From positions 13,244 to 77,243 of the forward strand of contig PLLR01000022.1 of the NCBI GenBank assembly GCA_003141335.1: DNA of 64,000 nucleotides. Direction: 5' to 3'. The notes beneath the pieces were generated by a model, which saw only the letters and a list, made by a program, of their open reading frames with translations, had not been told where the DNA came from and did not search any database. This stretch comes from Methanoregula sp. GTDB taxonomy: Archaea > Halobacteriota > Methanomicrobia > Methanomicrobiales > Methanospirillaceae. Below, piece after piece: positions 44,470 to 53,843 of the stretch (within the stretch, counting starts at the first letter, position 1; every line of letters begins with the position of its first letter). A program made the translations under genes and the position numbers.

Positions 44470-45849
44470 GTGGAAGACAAAGTGTTGTTCGAACGGATTG
44501 TTTCTGAGGGTATAGCCCATAATTCCTATCTTATCGGATCAGGGGGCAGGGCAGCGGTGATCGATCCGCGCCGGGACTGCGATATCTATCTTGAGATTGC
44601 CAGCCGGAATGAACTGGTTATTACCCATATCTTCGAGACACACCGGAATGAGGACTACACCATCGGGTCGCTGGAACTCAAAGGACGGTGCGGAGCGGAG
44701 ATTTTTCATGGCGCACAGATGGCGTTTGCCTATGGAAAGCCGGTAAAGGAGGGCGATAAGTTCACTCTGGGGTCGCTGGTGTTGTCGGTTCTGGAGACCC
44801 CGGGGCATACCGAAGAGAGTATCTCCCTTGTGCTGCGGGACACTGAGGTTGCTGATCAGCCATACATGGTATTTTCCGGTGATACGCTCTTTGCCGGTGA
44901 TATTGCCCGGACTGACTTTTTCGGGCAGGAACGAAAAGCGGAGATGGCGGAAAAAATCTATGATAGTATTGCAAATAAAATCCTGCCGCTTGGTGAAGGC
45001 GTGATCCTCTGTCCCGCCCATGGGGCCGGGTCGGTTTGCGGAGGCGAGATCGCTGATCACCCGTTCACTACTCTTGGTTATGAAAAAAAGACAAATCCCC
45101 TGCTCGCATCAGGCCGTGAATCTTTCATCTCGCGGCGGGTAACCGAATCCCCGTATATCCCTCCCTATTTCCGGCAGATGGAAACATACAACCGGGATGG
45201 TGCACCGATCATGCACCGGTTACCGGACCTGCACCCGCTGTCGATCCAAAAAGTCAACCAGCTCAGGAAATCCGGTTGCCAGATCATCGATATACGGTCC
45301 CCCTCCAGTTTTGGTGCAGGCCATATCCCGGGCAGCATCTCCATCTGGCGAGAAGGTCTCCCTGCATTCATGGGCTGGTTCCTCGATTACCAAAGACCGA
45401 TTGTCATTGTCGATGACTTCAATCTGGATCTTAACGGTGTGGTCCGCCATTTTATCCGGCTTGGTTATGACACTATCGCGGGGGTACTCTCCGGAGGATT
45501 TCCCGCATGGACCAAAGCCGCGCAGGATATAGGAACCGTGCCAACCTGTTCAGTCCAGCAATTAAAGGAGCGTCTTGACAAAGAAAATCCCTTCATTCTT
45601 GATGTACGGGACATTAAAAACTGGCGCGCTGTCGGCCATATCCAAGGTGCCCACCACATCTATATCGGGGAACTACCCCATCATCTTGATGAAATCCCCA
45701 AAAATGAACAAATTGTGGTCTATTGTGATGCCGGCTACAAGGGGAGCCTTGCGGCAAGCATCCTTGCAATTCACCAGTACCACAACCTGACCAATGTTCT
45801 GGGAGGAATGACCGCGTGGAAAAGGGCAGGATTCCGGATAGAGAAATAA
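44470..45849 (+). CDS. Metallo-beta-lactamase fold protein with two rhodanese domains
   Basis: 459 residues. Residues 1-235 are an MBL domain in which the usual HxHxDH is THIFETHRNEDYTIGS, losing the second and last His; GHTEES and ILCPAHGAG hold the other metal residues. The first rhodanese (about 250-355) lacks its catalytic Cys (IVIVDDFNLDLNG). The second (about 365-459) has a full active loop, VVYCDAGYKGS. The layout resembles persulfide dioxygenase-rhodanese proteins, so sulfur transfer is likely, but a mononuclear iron site like that of the dioxygenases would need other ligands. The GTG start has no Shine-Dalgarno and a TATA box at the leaderless distance. Confidence 0.82.
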   Translation: MEDKVLFERIVSEGIAHNSYLIGSGGRAAVIDPRRDCDIYLEIASRNELVITHIFETHRNEDYTIGSLELKGRCGAEIFHGAQMAFAYGKPVKEGDKFTLGSLVLSVLETPGHTEESISLVLRDTEVADQPYMVFSGDTLFAGDIARTDFFGQERKAEMAEKIYDSIANKILPLGEGVILCPAHGAGSVCGGEIADHPFTTLGYEKKTNPLLASGRESFISRRVTESPYIPPYFRQMETYNRDGAPIMHRLPDLHPLSIQKVNQLRKSGCQIIDIRSPSSFGAGHIPGSISIWREGLPAFMGWFLDYQRPIVIVDDFNLDLNGVVRHFIRLGYDTIAGVLSGGFPAWTKAAQDIGTVPTCSVQQLKERLDKENPFILDVRDIKNWRAVGHIQGAHHIYIGELPHHLDEIPKNEQIVVYCDAGYKGSLAASILAIHQYHNLTNVLGGMTAWKRAGFRIEK

Positions 45850-45926
45850 TTTTTTCTTTTTTATTTCTTTAAAAAAAATTAATAAAGTTTATCAGGTAAT
45901 GTTGGGAATTCCAATGGTGTGAGTTT

Positions 45927-46403
45927 ATGGACATCTTGAAAATTCCGCGAATGGAAAAACAGGAATATGATCGGCTTATTGAAAAGGGATATGTCTGCCG
46001 AATCGCATTCCAGGGTGAGAAATATCCCTATATCGCACCATTCCTCTATGTCTTTGATGGATCATTCCTCTACTTCCTCTCCACAAAATATGGAAAAAAG
46101 ATCGAATATTTCCGAAAAAGTCCGTATGTTTCCGTTGAAATTGAGAAATACACAAAAGACCTCTCGTCCTATATGTTCGTGACACTCCAGGGCTACCTCG
46201 AGGAAGTCCACGACTCGATCGAGAAGAAGATTATACGGGAAAAATTTGTTGATTTAATTGTTGAGAGGAACCTCTCCTGCAACATCCTTGCAGCGCTTGG
46301 GCACTCCCCCCTCGACCCCCCGGCTGCAATTGCTGAAGAGGAGCGCTCGCTGGTTTGGAAACTGGTCGGGGTTAAGGATCTTGTTGCACTGAAAAATCTC
46401 TGA
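45927..46403 (+). CDS. Nim-type pyridoxamine 5'-phosphate oxidase-like flavoprotein
   Basis: 158 residues. MEKQEYDRLIEKGYVCRIAFQGEKYPYIAPFLYVFDGSFLYFLSTKYGKKIEYFRKSPYVSVEIE follows the NimA/PNPOx-like split barrel. Family members bind FMN; nitroimidazole reductases are the named relatives, but most archaeal ones have no known substrate. It is a single gene. Confidence 0.83.
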   Translation: MDILKIPRMEKQEYDRLIEKGYVCRIAFQGEKYPYIAPFLYVFDGSFLYFLSTKYGKKIEYFRKSPYVSVEIEKYTKDLSSYMFVTLQGYLEEVHDSIEKKIIREKFVDLIVERNLSCNILAALGHSPLDPPAAIAEEERSLVWKLVGVKDLVALKNL

Positions 46404-46438
46404 TTTTTTGTTTATTTATCTGAATTCACGCAGCCTAA

Positions 46439-46579
46439 CAATTCGGCGCCCTAGGGATACCAGTCAACCGGGTTATCCGCGTGCTGGAGAAGGTAAGGAC
46501 TCTTTTCGTGGATGAGACGGTTATAGTGTTTTTCAGGAGAGTCGGGAGTTTGATTGGGTAAACGTTGTTCCGGCGTCAT
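46439..46579 (-). pseudogene. Remnant of the N-terminus of a DUF255 (YyaL-type) thioredoxin-domain protein
   Basis: Reading the complement from ATG 46579 gives [10 protein letters not shown], then [25 protein letters not shown]. This is the unmistakable start of DUF255/YyaL/SPATA20-type proteins ([28 protein letters not shown]). The next codon, which should be Trp, is TAG (46451-46453), then GAE, after which all similarity ends. So both a stop and a truncation are present. The missing 600 or so residues are not nearby. The track does not list it. Confidence 0.8.
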
Positions 46580-46684
46580 ACCTGCTCATAGGCAATCAGA
46601 GATAATGAGACTTTCAGAAGCAGCCTGCCAATAACGGTGTAATTAAGTATGATCTGATTCCAAACAGGGTAGGTACTTTTAACA

Positions 46685-47416
46685 ATGGACCTGAATGTAA
46701 CGCCGTTTCTTTTGGTCGTTTTCATGGGAATACTTGTGATACTTATTTCCCGGGCGCTGGATGTAATCTGGGCACGTGTAATCCCCATAAGAATTTTTTA
46801 TTATGCAATCCGCGCTCCTGGTGTTATTGTTCATGAATGCAGCCATATTCTCGGATGCCTTGTCACGGGTGCAAAAGTGAAAAATGTAGTGTTTTTTTCA
46901 GAAGAGGGGGGTTCGGTGACCTATTCTTCTCCAAAAATTCCCTATCTTGGCGATGTGGTGATCAGTACGGCACCCCTTCTCTGCATACCTCTCGTGCTGG
47001 CGGGATGCACGTGGGTGTTTTCGCAGTATCTTGGCTGCGTTTTTCCGCCCCTGCCCATGGGTGTTGATTCAACGGATGCTCTTTTTGGACTGTGTACCGG
47101 CATCCTCAGCATGTTTACCTGGAATCTTATTGTCAGGTTCAATCCCTGGTTCCTTCTCTACCTTTACCTGACGCTCACGCTTGTACTGTCGCTTGCCCCG
47201 AGTACGCAGGATATCAAAAATGCAGCTATCGGGATCGGCATCATTACCCTTGTGGGCATACTGATCCTCTGGAGTTCTCTACCTTTGGCGGTTACTATAC
47301 TGGAAGGAATCACCCGCCTCATTGGGATCGGTTTTGCATTCGGTCTCATGTTTGGAATTATCGCGCTTGTGATCTCATCTCCGCTTATGGTCTGGTATGT
47401 ACACAAGCACTTCTGA
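46685..47416 (+). CDS. Integral membrane protein with an HExxH-type zinc protease motif
   Basis: 243 residues, about six hydrophobic segments. The motif VIVHECSHILGCLVTGAKVKNVVFF lies in a membrane segment (H-E-x-x-H) as in M50-like intramembrane or membrane-bound proteases. A later FTWNLIVRFNPWF could offer the third ligand. No PDZ or CBS domain is present. Substrate unknown. The gene is 12 bp before mutS on the same strand, though a functional link is not evident. Confidence 0.7.
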   Translation: MDLNVTPFLLVVFMGILVILISRALDVIWARVIPIRIFYYAIRAPGVIVHECSHILGCLVTGAKVKNVVFFSEEGGSVTYSSPKIPYLGDVVISTAPLLCIPLVLAGCTWVFSQYLGCVFPPLPMGVDSTDALFGLCTGILSMFTWNLIVRFNPWFLLYLYLTLTLVLSLAPSTQDIKNAAIGIGIITLVGILILWSSLPLAVTILEGITRLIGIGFAFGLMFGIIALVISSPLMVWYVHKHF

Positions 47417-47428
47417 TGCATTCCGGGC

Positions 47429-50155
47429 ATGACCATAAGATCGGTATTAATTGATCCGGAAGGCAATTTTTCTGCATACATGACACACGAGTCTCCCACA
47501 GACCGTTCCGGGGATAGTGAAAATGGTGCCCGTCTCACCCCCGTGATGCGGCAGTACCGGGAGATCAAGGAAAAGCACCCGGATACTATCCTGTTTTTCC
47601 GCATTGGTGACTTTTATGAGACATTTGAAAGCGATGCGGAACTCATCTCACGGGAACTGGAGATTGTTCTTACCTCGCGTTCAAAAAGCGGCGATAACCG
47701 GATCCCCCTTGCGGGTGTGCCCTACCATGCCGCGGACGGGTATATTGCCAAACTTGTTGGCAAGGGTTACAAGGTAGCCGTTGTCGATCAGGTAGGGGAT
47801 ACAAAAAACACGAAGGGGATTGTGAAACGCGAGCTGGTTCGCGTGATCACCCCCGGCACCGTGATCGACTCTACCATGCTCTCTTCTTCGGCTGCAGCCT
47901 GCCTGCTCGCACTCTGTCCCGATTTGAAAAATAATCTCTGGGGAATTGCACTTCTCGATATCTCGACCGGGGAATTTTTTGTCGCCTCCATCGATCACGA
48001 TCAGGGTTTCCAGAATATTCTCTCAGAGATTGCCCGCTACCGCCCGGCAGAATGCATAGTTCCGTCAGCGATTCCGGACGAGCTGAAGGAACGTCTCCGC
48101 GAGCGGGGCGTTGTTGTTACAATCTTTAAAGACGAGGAATTCTCCGAACAGCGGGCGCGGCGTACCCTTATGGAACACTTCCGTGTCGCCTCACTCGCCG
48201 GCTATGGGTGTGATGGGCTCCCTGCATCAATCGGTGCAGCAGGTGCAGCGCTTGCGTACGCAAAAGAGACACAGAACTCTCCTCTTGCCCACATCAGCAG
48301 TCTTTTTTTGCGCTCATCTGCGCAGGGCATGATGCTCGACGCAATCACGCTGCGCAACCTTGAAGTGAAAGAAAGTATCCGAAGTGAAACAAAAGGGGCA
48401 ACACTGTTCTCCTGTCTTGACCTGACAAAAACACCGATGGGAAGCCGTATGCTCAACCGTCAGCTCTCCCGTCCGCTCACCGATATTAAGGAAATAAACA
48501 AACGACTGGATGCGATTGATTTTTTAATCGCACACACACCCGTGCGACTTTCACTCAGGAGCCTTCTTATCCGCTGCTCCGATATCGAGAGAATTGCGGC
48601 ACGGATTGCATACGGGAATGCAGGACCCCGGGATCTCATCGCGCTTGCAGACTCGCTTTCAGCACTCCCCTCAATCAGGGGCACGATACAGGATGGCAAA
48701 ACGGGGGATATCCCGCATAATATTGCCGATGCTCTGAAAAATCTTCATGATTTACCGGATAGTATCAACCTCATACGGAACGCAATTGTTGAAGAACCTC
48801 CCGTTATTGCACGCAACGGGGGAGTAATCCGGCCCGGCTATTCAAAAGAACTGGATTCCATCAAAGGCGTGCTCCATTCAGGAAAGGACTGGATCATTGA
48901 ACTCCAGAAAAAAGAACGGGAATTGACCGGTATCAAATCACTCAAAATCGGGTACAACAGGATCTTCGGTTACTACATTGATATTACAAAACCAAATCTT
49001 CATCTCGTGCCTTCCCATTACCAGCGCCGCCAGACAACAGCAACGGGCGAGCGCTATACGCTTCCCGAGCTGCAGGAAAAAGAGACACTAATCACCAATG
49101 CGGATGAGCGTGTCCTTGCACTTGAGCGCGAACTCTGGTCAGGGCTTATCGAAGTTCTTCGTAGTGTCATTTGCGATCTCCAGGCAAGTGCCGGTGGAAT
49201 TGCTGTCCTTGACGTCTCCGCTGCATTTGCTGAGATTGCACAGACCCACGATTACGTACGCCCGCAGCTGAATACCAGCGATGCGATTATCATCCGTGAT
49301 GGACGACATCCGGTCGTCGAACAGGGTGTGTTGGGAAATTTCGTTCCCAACGATACCGACCTTGCCAGTTCCGGCACACAGGTTATGATCATCACGGGGG
49401 CAAACATGGCAGGAAAGTCCACGTACATGCGGGCAGTGGCGCTCATCTGTATCATGGCCCAGGCAGGAAGTTTTGTTCCGGCCCGGCACGCGAGTATTGG
49501 TATCCTTGACCGCATCTTCACCCGTGTTGGTGCCTTTGACGATCTCGCAAGCGGTCAGAGCACGTTTTTTGTGGAGATGCTCGAACTTGCAAACATTCTC
49601 AACAATGTGACCGCAAAGAGCCTTGTTATCCTTGATGAGATTGGCAGGGGAACAAGCACCGGCGACGGGTGCTCTATTGCAAAGGCAGTACTTGAATATC
49701 TTCATGGACGGTCAGGTGCCGGGCCAAAAACACTTTTTGCCACGCACTTCCATGAACTCATTGTGATGGAAGGGGTACTAAAAAGGGTAAAAAATTATCA
49801 TTTTGCTGTAAAAGAGACAAAAAATGACGTGGTCTTCCTGCGGAAGCTCATACCCGGTGCAACGGATAAGAGTTACGGTATCCATGTAGCCCGGCTGGCC
49901 GGTATCCCCAAAAAAGTGACCGAGCGTGCCGAAAGTATCCTTATAGAGACAATGAACCGCGATGTCCCTGCAGGAACCCGCCCCCAACGTTATACCCAGG
50001 TCCTTCTTTTCGATAATGACAGCACAACAAAAACCGCAGTACACCACCCGGCACTCGATGAACTCACCCGGATCACTCCTGATGAGATGACACCCCTGCA
50101 GGCACTTGCAAAGATAGCAGAGTTACGAAAGATGCTGGAGAATAGTGAAGGGTAA
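47429..50155 (+). CDS. mutS: DNA mismatch repair protein MutS
   Basis: 908 residues. The mismatch-contact motif is FFRIGDFYETFESDA (Phe-x-Glu) near residue 60. The connector, core and clamp domains follow (NRIFGYYIDITKPNLHLVP; RRQTTATGERYTLPEL). The ATPase has Walker A GANMAGKSTYMRAVALI and the Walker B stretch LVILDEIGRGTSTGDG. The first 38 residues have no family match. A start at 47480 or slightly later would be closer to other MutS proteins, but no start has a good Shine-Dalgarno. It forms a pair with mutL 2 bp downstream. Confidence 0.95.
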   Translation: MTIRSVLIDPEGNFSAYMTHESPTDRSGDSENGARLTPVMRQYREIKEKHPDTILFFRIGDFYETFESDAELISRELEIVLTSRSKSGDNRIPLAGVPYHAADGYIAKLVGKGYKVAVVDQVGDTKNTKGIVKRELVRVITPGTVIDSTMLSSSAAACLLALCPDLKNNLWGIALLDISTGEFFVASIDHDQGFQNILSEIARYRPAECIVPSAIPDELKERLRERGVVVTIFKDEEFSEQRARRTLMEHFRVASLAGYGCDGLPASIGAAGAALAYAKETQNSPLAHISSLFLRSSAQGMMLDAITLRNLEVKESIRSETKGATLFSCLDLTKTPMGSRMLNRQLSRPLTDIKEINKRLDAIDFLIAHTPVRLSLRSLLIRCSDIERIAARIAYGNAGPRDLIALADSLSALPSIRGTIQDGKTGDIPHNIADALKNLHDLPDSINLIRNAIVEEPPVIARNGGVIRPGYSKELDSIKGVLHSGKDWIIELQKKERELTGIKSLKIGYNRIFGYYIDITKPNLHLVPSHYQRRQTTATGERYTLPELQEKETLITNADERVLALERELWSGLIEVLRSVICDLQASAGGIAVLDVSAAFAEIAQTHDYVRPQLNTSDAIIIRDGRHPVVEQGVLGNFVPNDTDLASSGTQVMIITGANMAGKSTYMRAVALICIMAQAGSFVPARHASIGILDRIFTRVGAFDDLASGQSTFFVEMLELANILNNVTAKSLVILDEIGRGTSTGDGCSIAKAVLEYLHGRSGAGPKTLFATHFHELIVMEGVLKRVKNYHFAVKETKNDVVFLRKLIPGATDKSYGIHVARLAGIPKKVTERAESILIETMNRDVPAGTRPQRYTQVLLFDNDSTTKTAVHHPALDELTRITPDEMTPLQALAKIAELRKMLENSEG

Positions 50156-50157
50156 GT

Positions 50158-51960
50158 ATGAAGAATAACCATACTTTTTCACCTATCCGCATCCTTGACC
50201 AGGCAACCGTCAACCAGATCGCTGCAGGTGAAGTGGTTGAGCGTCCCGCATCGGTTGTAAAAGAACTTGTGGAAAATGCAATTGATGCCGGTGCCCATTC
50301 AATTCGCATCGATATTGTAGCCTCAGCAGACGGCATTGTGAGTGTCCGGATCATTGATGATGGATGCGGTATGTCTCCTGCCAACGCTTTGCTTGCCTTC
50401 ACTCCCCATGCAACGAGCAAGATTACCCGGATCGATGATCTTTTCCATATCCGCACTCTTGGATTTCGCGGAGAAGCTCTTGCCAGCATCGCCGCTGTCT
50501 CCCGGGTCACCCTGACCACACGACCTCAGGGTACTGGAGTTGTTGCCGGGACAAAAGTTGTAGTTGAGGGGGGGAAAATAATTGAGACGGGAGATACCGG
50601 GGCACCAGAAGGGACCACGGTGCTGGTAGAAGACCTGTTCTTTAACACACCGGCACGAAAAAAATTCCAGAAGAGCAAAAACACCGAGATCTCGCATATT
50701 CACGCGCTTTTGGAAGGTATCTGCCTTGCCCATCCTGAGATCTCATTTCGGTTGTTCACCGATCAAAACGAGGCACTCGTAACGGATCGATCCCCCCGGA
50801 TACTTGATACCATTGCCCGCATCTATGGCAGCAATGTTGTAAAGGAACTTATCCCGGTGAGTCTGTCTCTCCCGTTTATTAAGATTTCCGGCTATACATC
50901 ACGACTATCCCTCTCACGAAAGGACGCATCCCGGATGATGATAGCGATCAATCAACGATATGTATCTTCACCGCTCATCACCAGCGCCATCAAAGAGGGG
51001 TATGGCACCCTGCTCCCCAAAGAGAGGTTCCCGGTTGCTTTCCTTTCCTTAGAGATTGATACAGAACTTGTCGATGTAAATGTACACCCGACAAAAAAAC
51101 TGGTCCGCCTTTCCCGGGAAAACGAGATTGTGCTGGCAATCCGCGAATCGGTTACCACCGCGTTGCTCAGCCACGACCTGATTCCCGCAGTCAGGACCCC
51201 GTCACAATTCCCCACGGGGGAATCCGGTAAGGACGCAGCAAGAGAATCAGGTGTGCGCTATGATCTCCTCACCCCACCGGCATCTTACGGGGTCAGCGAA
51301 TCCACGCATGCAGGCACTGTAACAACCGACCGCCAGCTGCGGCAGACAGAACTTACCACCGGTGTTGTACCGGTCGATGCAAAACTTCCGGTTATGGAGG
51401 TTATCGGGCAATTTGGGGGGATCTACATCTTGGCCACAACGGAAGTCGGTGAACTTGTCCTGATCGATCAGCACGCCGCTCACGAGCGCATCCTGTATGA
51501 ACAGGTCATTGCACGAACAGGAGGGGATCATCGTTCACAGGAGCTCATAGTTCCGGTTGTCCTTCACCGGACCGCACATGAGGCAGCAGTTCTTTTTGAT
51601 CTTTTACCTGCACTTGCAAAGGAGGGTTTTGTTCTTGAAGAATTCGGCAGGGATACATTTCTTGTCCGGGCAATCCCGGTGGTCTTAGGGAAACTGGAGG
51701 ATACGACCATGATCGATGAGATCGTGAGCGATCTTGTCAGTGAAGAGCCGGCACGTGCGGTAAACAACCGTGAAAGGATTACCCGCATTATCGCATGCCG
51801 GGGTGCGATCAAGGCAGGGACTGTCTGCACAAAGGAACAGTGCCAGCGTATCGTAAACCAGATCCGGTATGCCAAAAACCCGTTTACCTGCCCCCATGGC
51901 AGACCAACGATGGTAAGGTTCAGCCGGGCCGATCTCGACACGATGTTTAAACGTACCTGA
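50158..51960 (+). CDS. mutL: DNA mismatch repair protein MutL
   Basis: 600 residues. The GHKL ATPase part shows LDQATVNQIAAGEVVERPASVVKELVENAIDAGA, DDGCGM and TLGFRGEALASIAAVS. The C-terminal part carries the endonuclease motif DQHAAHERILYE (DQHA(x)2E(x)4E) and CxxGxIKAG-like CRGAIKAGTVC and CPHGRPT, so it should nick DNA as Bacillus-type MutL does. A bacterial-type MutSL pair in a methanogen is generally seen as an ancient transfer from bacteria. Confidence 0.95.
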   Translation: MKNNHTFSPIRILDQATVNQIAAGEVVERPASVVKELVENAIDAGAHSIRIDIVASADGIVSVRIIDDGCGMSPANALLAFTPHATSKITRIDDLFHIRTLGFRGEALASIAAVSRVTLTTRPQGTGVVAGTKVVVEGGKIIETGDTGAPEGTTVLVEDLFFNTPARKKFQKSKNTEISHIHALLEGICLAHPEISFRLFTDQNEALVTDRSPRILDTIARIYGSNVVKELIPVSLSLPFIKISGYTSRLSLSRKDASRMMIAINQRYVSSPLITSAIKEGYGTLLPKERFPVAFLSLEIDTELVDVNVHPTKKLVRLSRENEIVLAIRESVTTALLSHDLIPAVRTPSQFPTGESGKDAARESGVRYDLLTPPASYGVSESTHAGTVTTDRQLRQTELTTGVVPVDAKLPVMEVIGQFGGIYILATTEVGELVLIDQHAAHERILYEQVIARTGGDHRSQELIVPVVLHRTAHEAAVLFDLLPALAKEGFVLEEFGRDTFLVRAIPVVLGKLEDTTMIDEIVSDLVSEEPARAVNNRERITRIIACRGAIKAGTVCTKEQCQRIVNQIRYAKNPFTCPHGRPTMVRFSRADLDTMFKRT

Positions 51961-52090
51961 ATGACTGTAATATCCTGACACACCCTGCACCCCCCCTGCC
52001 ATCGTTGTTGCCATTACCTGAATGATTATGAGCGGTCATGATCATACGGTAGGGATCGAGTCTGAAATTTTTTGACCGGGCTTTAGAACC

Positions 52091-52966
52091 ATGAAAAACT
52101 CAGATCAGGAAACTCTGGATCACACCGGGCCTCAATTTTCCCGTGATGATAGTTCCAGACCTGGCATTCTGGCATTCCAGCAGATGGTGCTGTCACATTA
52201 CGAGCAGTACGGTCGGGACATGGCCTGGCGAAATACCACGGATCCTTACCAGATCCTCGTCTCGGAGATTATGCTCCAGCAGACACAGGTAGAACGGGTC
52301 ACCACAAAATTTCCGGAATTTATCCGTGCATTCCCGGACGTTGCAAAACTTGCCGCCGCCCCGCTTGGTAACGTTCTCGCTGTCTGGCAGGGTATGGGTT
52401 ACAACCGGCGGGCGATCGCGTTACAGAAATGTGCCATCCGGGTTATGAACGAATATAACGGTATTCTTCCGGCTGATGTTGATATCCTCGCAACCTTTCC
52501 CGGCATTGGCAGGGCAACTGCTTCATCAATCGCAGCATTCGCGTTCAATATGCCCGTCGTCTTCATTGAGACCAATATCCGCAGAGTTTTTATTCACTTT
52601 TTCTTTGCTGACACTGAAAACGTAAACGATGCAGAGATTTTCCCACTCGTTGAGCAGGCATTATACCGAAACAATCCCCGCGTATGGTACTGGGCATTGA
52701 TGGACCTTGGATCAGCGCTGAAAAAGACGGTTCCCAACCCGAACCGGCGGAGCGTTCATTATACTAAGCAATCTCCCTTTGAAGGTTCTGACCGGAAAAT
52801 TCGTGGCGCGCTCCTGAAAATACTGCTGAAATATCCATTCCTTGAAGAGGAGGAGATCATTGGTCGTGTTGCTGAGGATCCTCATCGGGTACGAAGGATT
52901 CTGGGTGCTCTTGAAGCAGATGGATTTATCGAACGCCGGGATAATGGATTCGTGCTGGGTAAATGA
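52091..52966 (+). CDS. MutY-like HhH-GPD DNA glycosylase without an Fe-S cluster
   Basis: 291 residues. WRNTTDPYQILVSEIMLQQTQVERV holds the catalytic Glu of MutY/EndoIII relatives. The HhH-GPD is LATFPGIGRATASSIAAFAF, followed by VVFIETNIRRVFIHFFF, where the usual catalytic Asp is Glu. The four Cys of the EndoIII/MutY [4Fe-4S] cluster are missing (VPNPNRRSVHYTKQSPFEG), and there is no NUDIX-like C-terminal domain. The last 70 residues look like a winged helix. It probably removes a mispaired base. It lies 130 bp after mutL. Confidence 0.85.
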   Translation: MKNSDQETLDHTGPQFSRDDSSRPGILAFQQMVLSHYEQYGRDMAWRNTTDPYQILVSEIMLQQTQVERVTTKFPEFIRAFPDVAKLAAAPLGNVLAVWQGMGYNRRAIALQKCAIRVMNEYNGILPADVDILATFPGIGRATASSIAAFAFNMPVVFIETNIRRVFIHFFFADTENVNDAEIFPLVEQALYRNNPRVWYWALMDLGSALKKTVPNPNRRSVHYTKQSPFEGSDRKIRGALLKILLKYPFLEEEEIIGRVAEDPHRVRRILGALEADGFIERRDNGFVLGK

Positions 52967-52995
52967 TCCAGAAAGTGTTTACATAAAAGTATGGT

Positions 52996-53025
52996 AACCA
53001 AATATTGTTACAATTTTATTTGGTT
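52996..53025. terminator. Inverted repeat in an A/T-rich tail after the glycosylase gene
   Basis: aaccaaat (52996-53003) pairs with atttggtt (53018-53025) across a 14-nt loop. The next 70 bp contain a perfect A/T palindrome aaaattttttaaaaaatttt (53043-53062). It could be a terminator. It also marks the boundary before the insertion-sequence remnant. Confidence 0.35.
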
Positions 53026-53094
53026 TTGTCAAACAAATATCTAAAATTTTTTAAAAAATTTTATAATTATATCTAACTTCTTTTTTAATTTATT

Positions 53095-53518
53095 TAGGAC
53101 TTACGCGGTTGAATTAGTCTGAAGCGAGAAACTCCCGTCATATCTCCTGTAAAAAGGAATCGGATTAGAAAGTCGGTTGCGAGATAAAGCGGGAAGTTGC
53201 CGTTCGGTGAATCGAGCGTTTCGACTCGTACCAGCTGATACCCGTATGCAACCGATGAGTTTCCAAGCGAAGAAAAGCCAGTGATGAGAAAAATATGTGA
53301 CCTCGCTGGACAATTTCTTTGCGTCCCTGGCATCTCTCGATACCGCAACACTGCTTAATGCCACGGTGGTACACTTCAATGTTCCACCCGAGATCTTTGA
53401 ACGATTTTCTGTCGGGTTCTGATGCATCGAGGATATCAGTTGCCCAATGTTCAACATCTCCATCCGAATGAACAACTCTGAAAACCCTGATGAAACCATA
53501 TTGGCGCAGGTGAATCAT
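53095..53518 (-). pseudogene. Remnant of an IS701/IS4-like DDE transposase (C-terminal third)
   Basis: The minus frame 53165..53518 reads MIHLRQYGFIRVFRVVHSDGDVEHWATD, then WNIEVYHRGIKQCCGIERCQGRKEIVQRGHIFFSSLAFLRLETHRLHTGISWYESKRSIHR. This is the C-terminal part of a widespread transposase family (YHRGLKQxCGVExxQ...HxLxTGISWYESK). An in-frame TGA lies just before it and no N-terminal part was found upstream. ggacttacgc at 53097 resembles the outer end of such elements. The element is incomplete and immobile. Confidence 0.7.
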
Positions 53519-53843
53519 TTTTCAGATGGTCTACAGAATTACTTTAATCCTGCCCGGCGTGATTTTATATCGGTGTTTTTTAATTTTGACGGATTCATCA
53601 TCCTTTTATATCGGTGCCGGAAACCAGATCGATCTCCGCATTTGCATAACAAGAATTGCAGAGCAGAATAGTAAAATAAGACAATTCCCTTATAAAAAAT
53701 GAGGCAGGGTTTATGATAATGACACTTAGTGTTTAATATGCGGATAATGACTCTGTAAAGGCCGTAAAAATTTTCCCAAGAGATGATACCCTGCCATAAA
53801 TCTTTTCCCGCCCTTCCACCCAAAAAAATTAAAGGATCCCTTC
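53519..53843. other. Intergenic DNA between the IS remnant and the rubrerythrin-like gene
   Basis: No gene recognised; the track ORFs 53539..53823 (-) and 53447..53671 (+) have no family features. It may include decayed insertion-sequence DNA. A second end of the element could not be found by eye. Confidence 0.35.
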
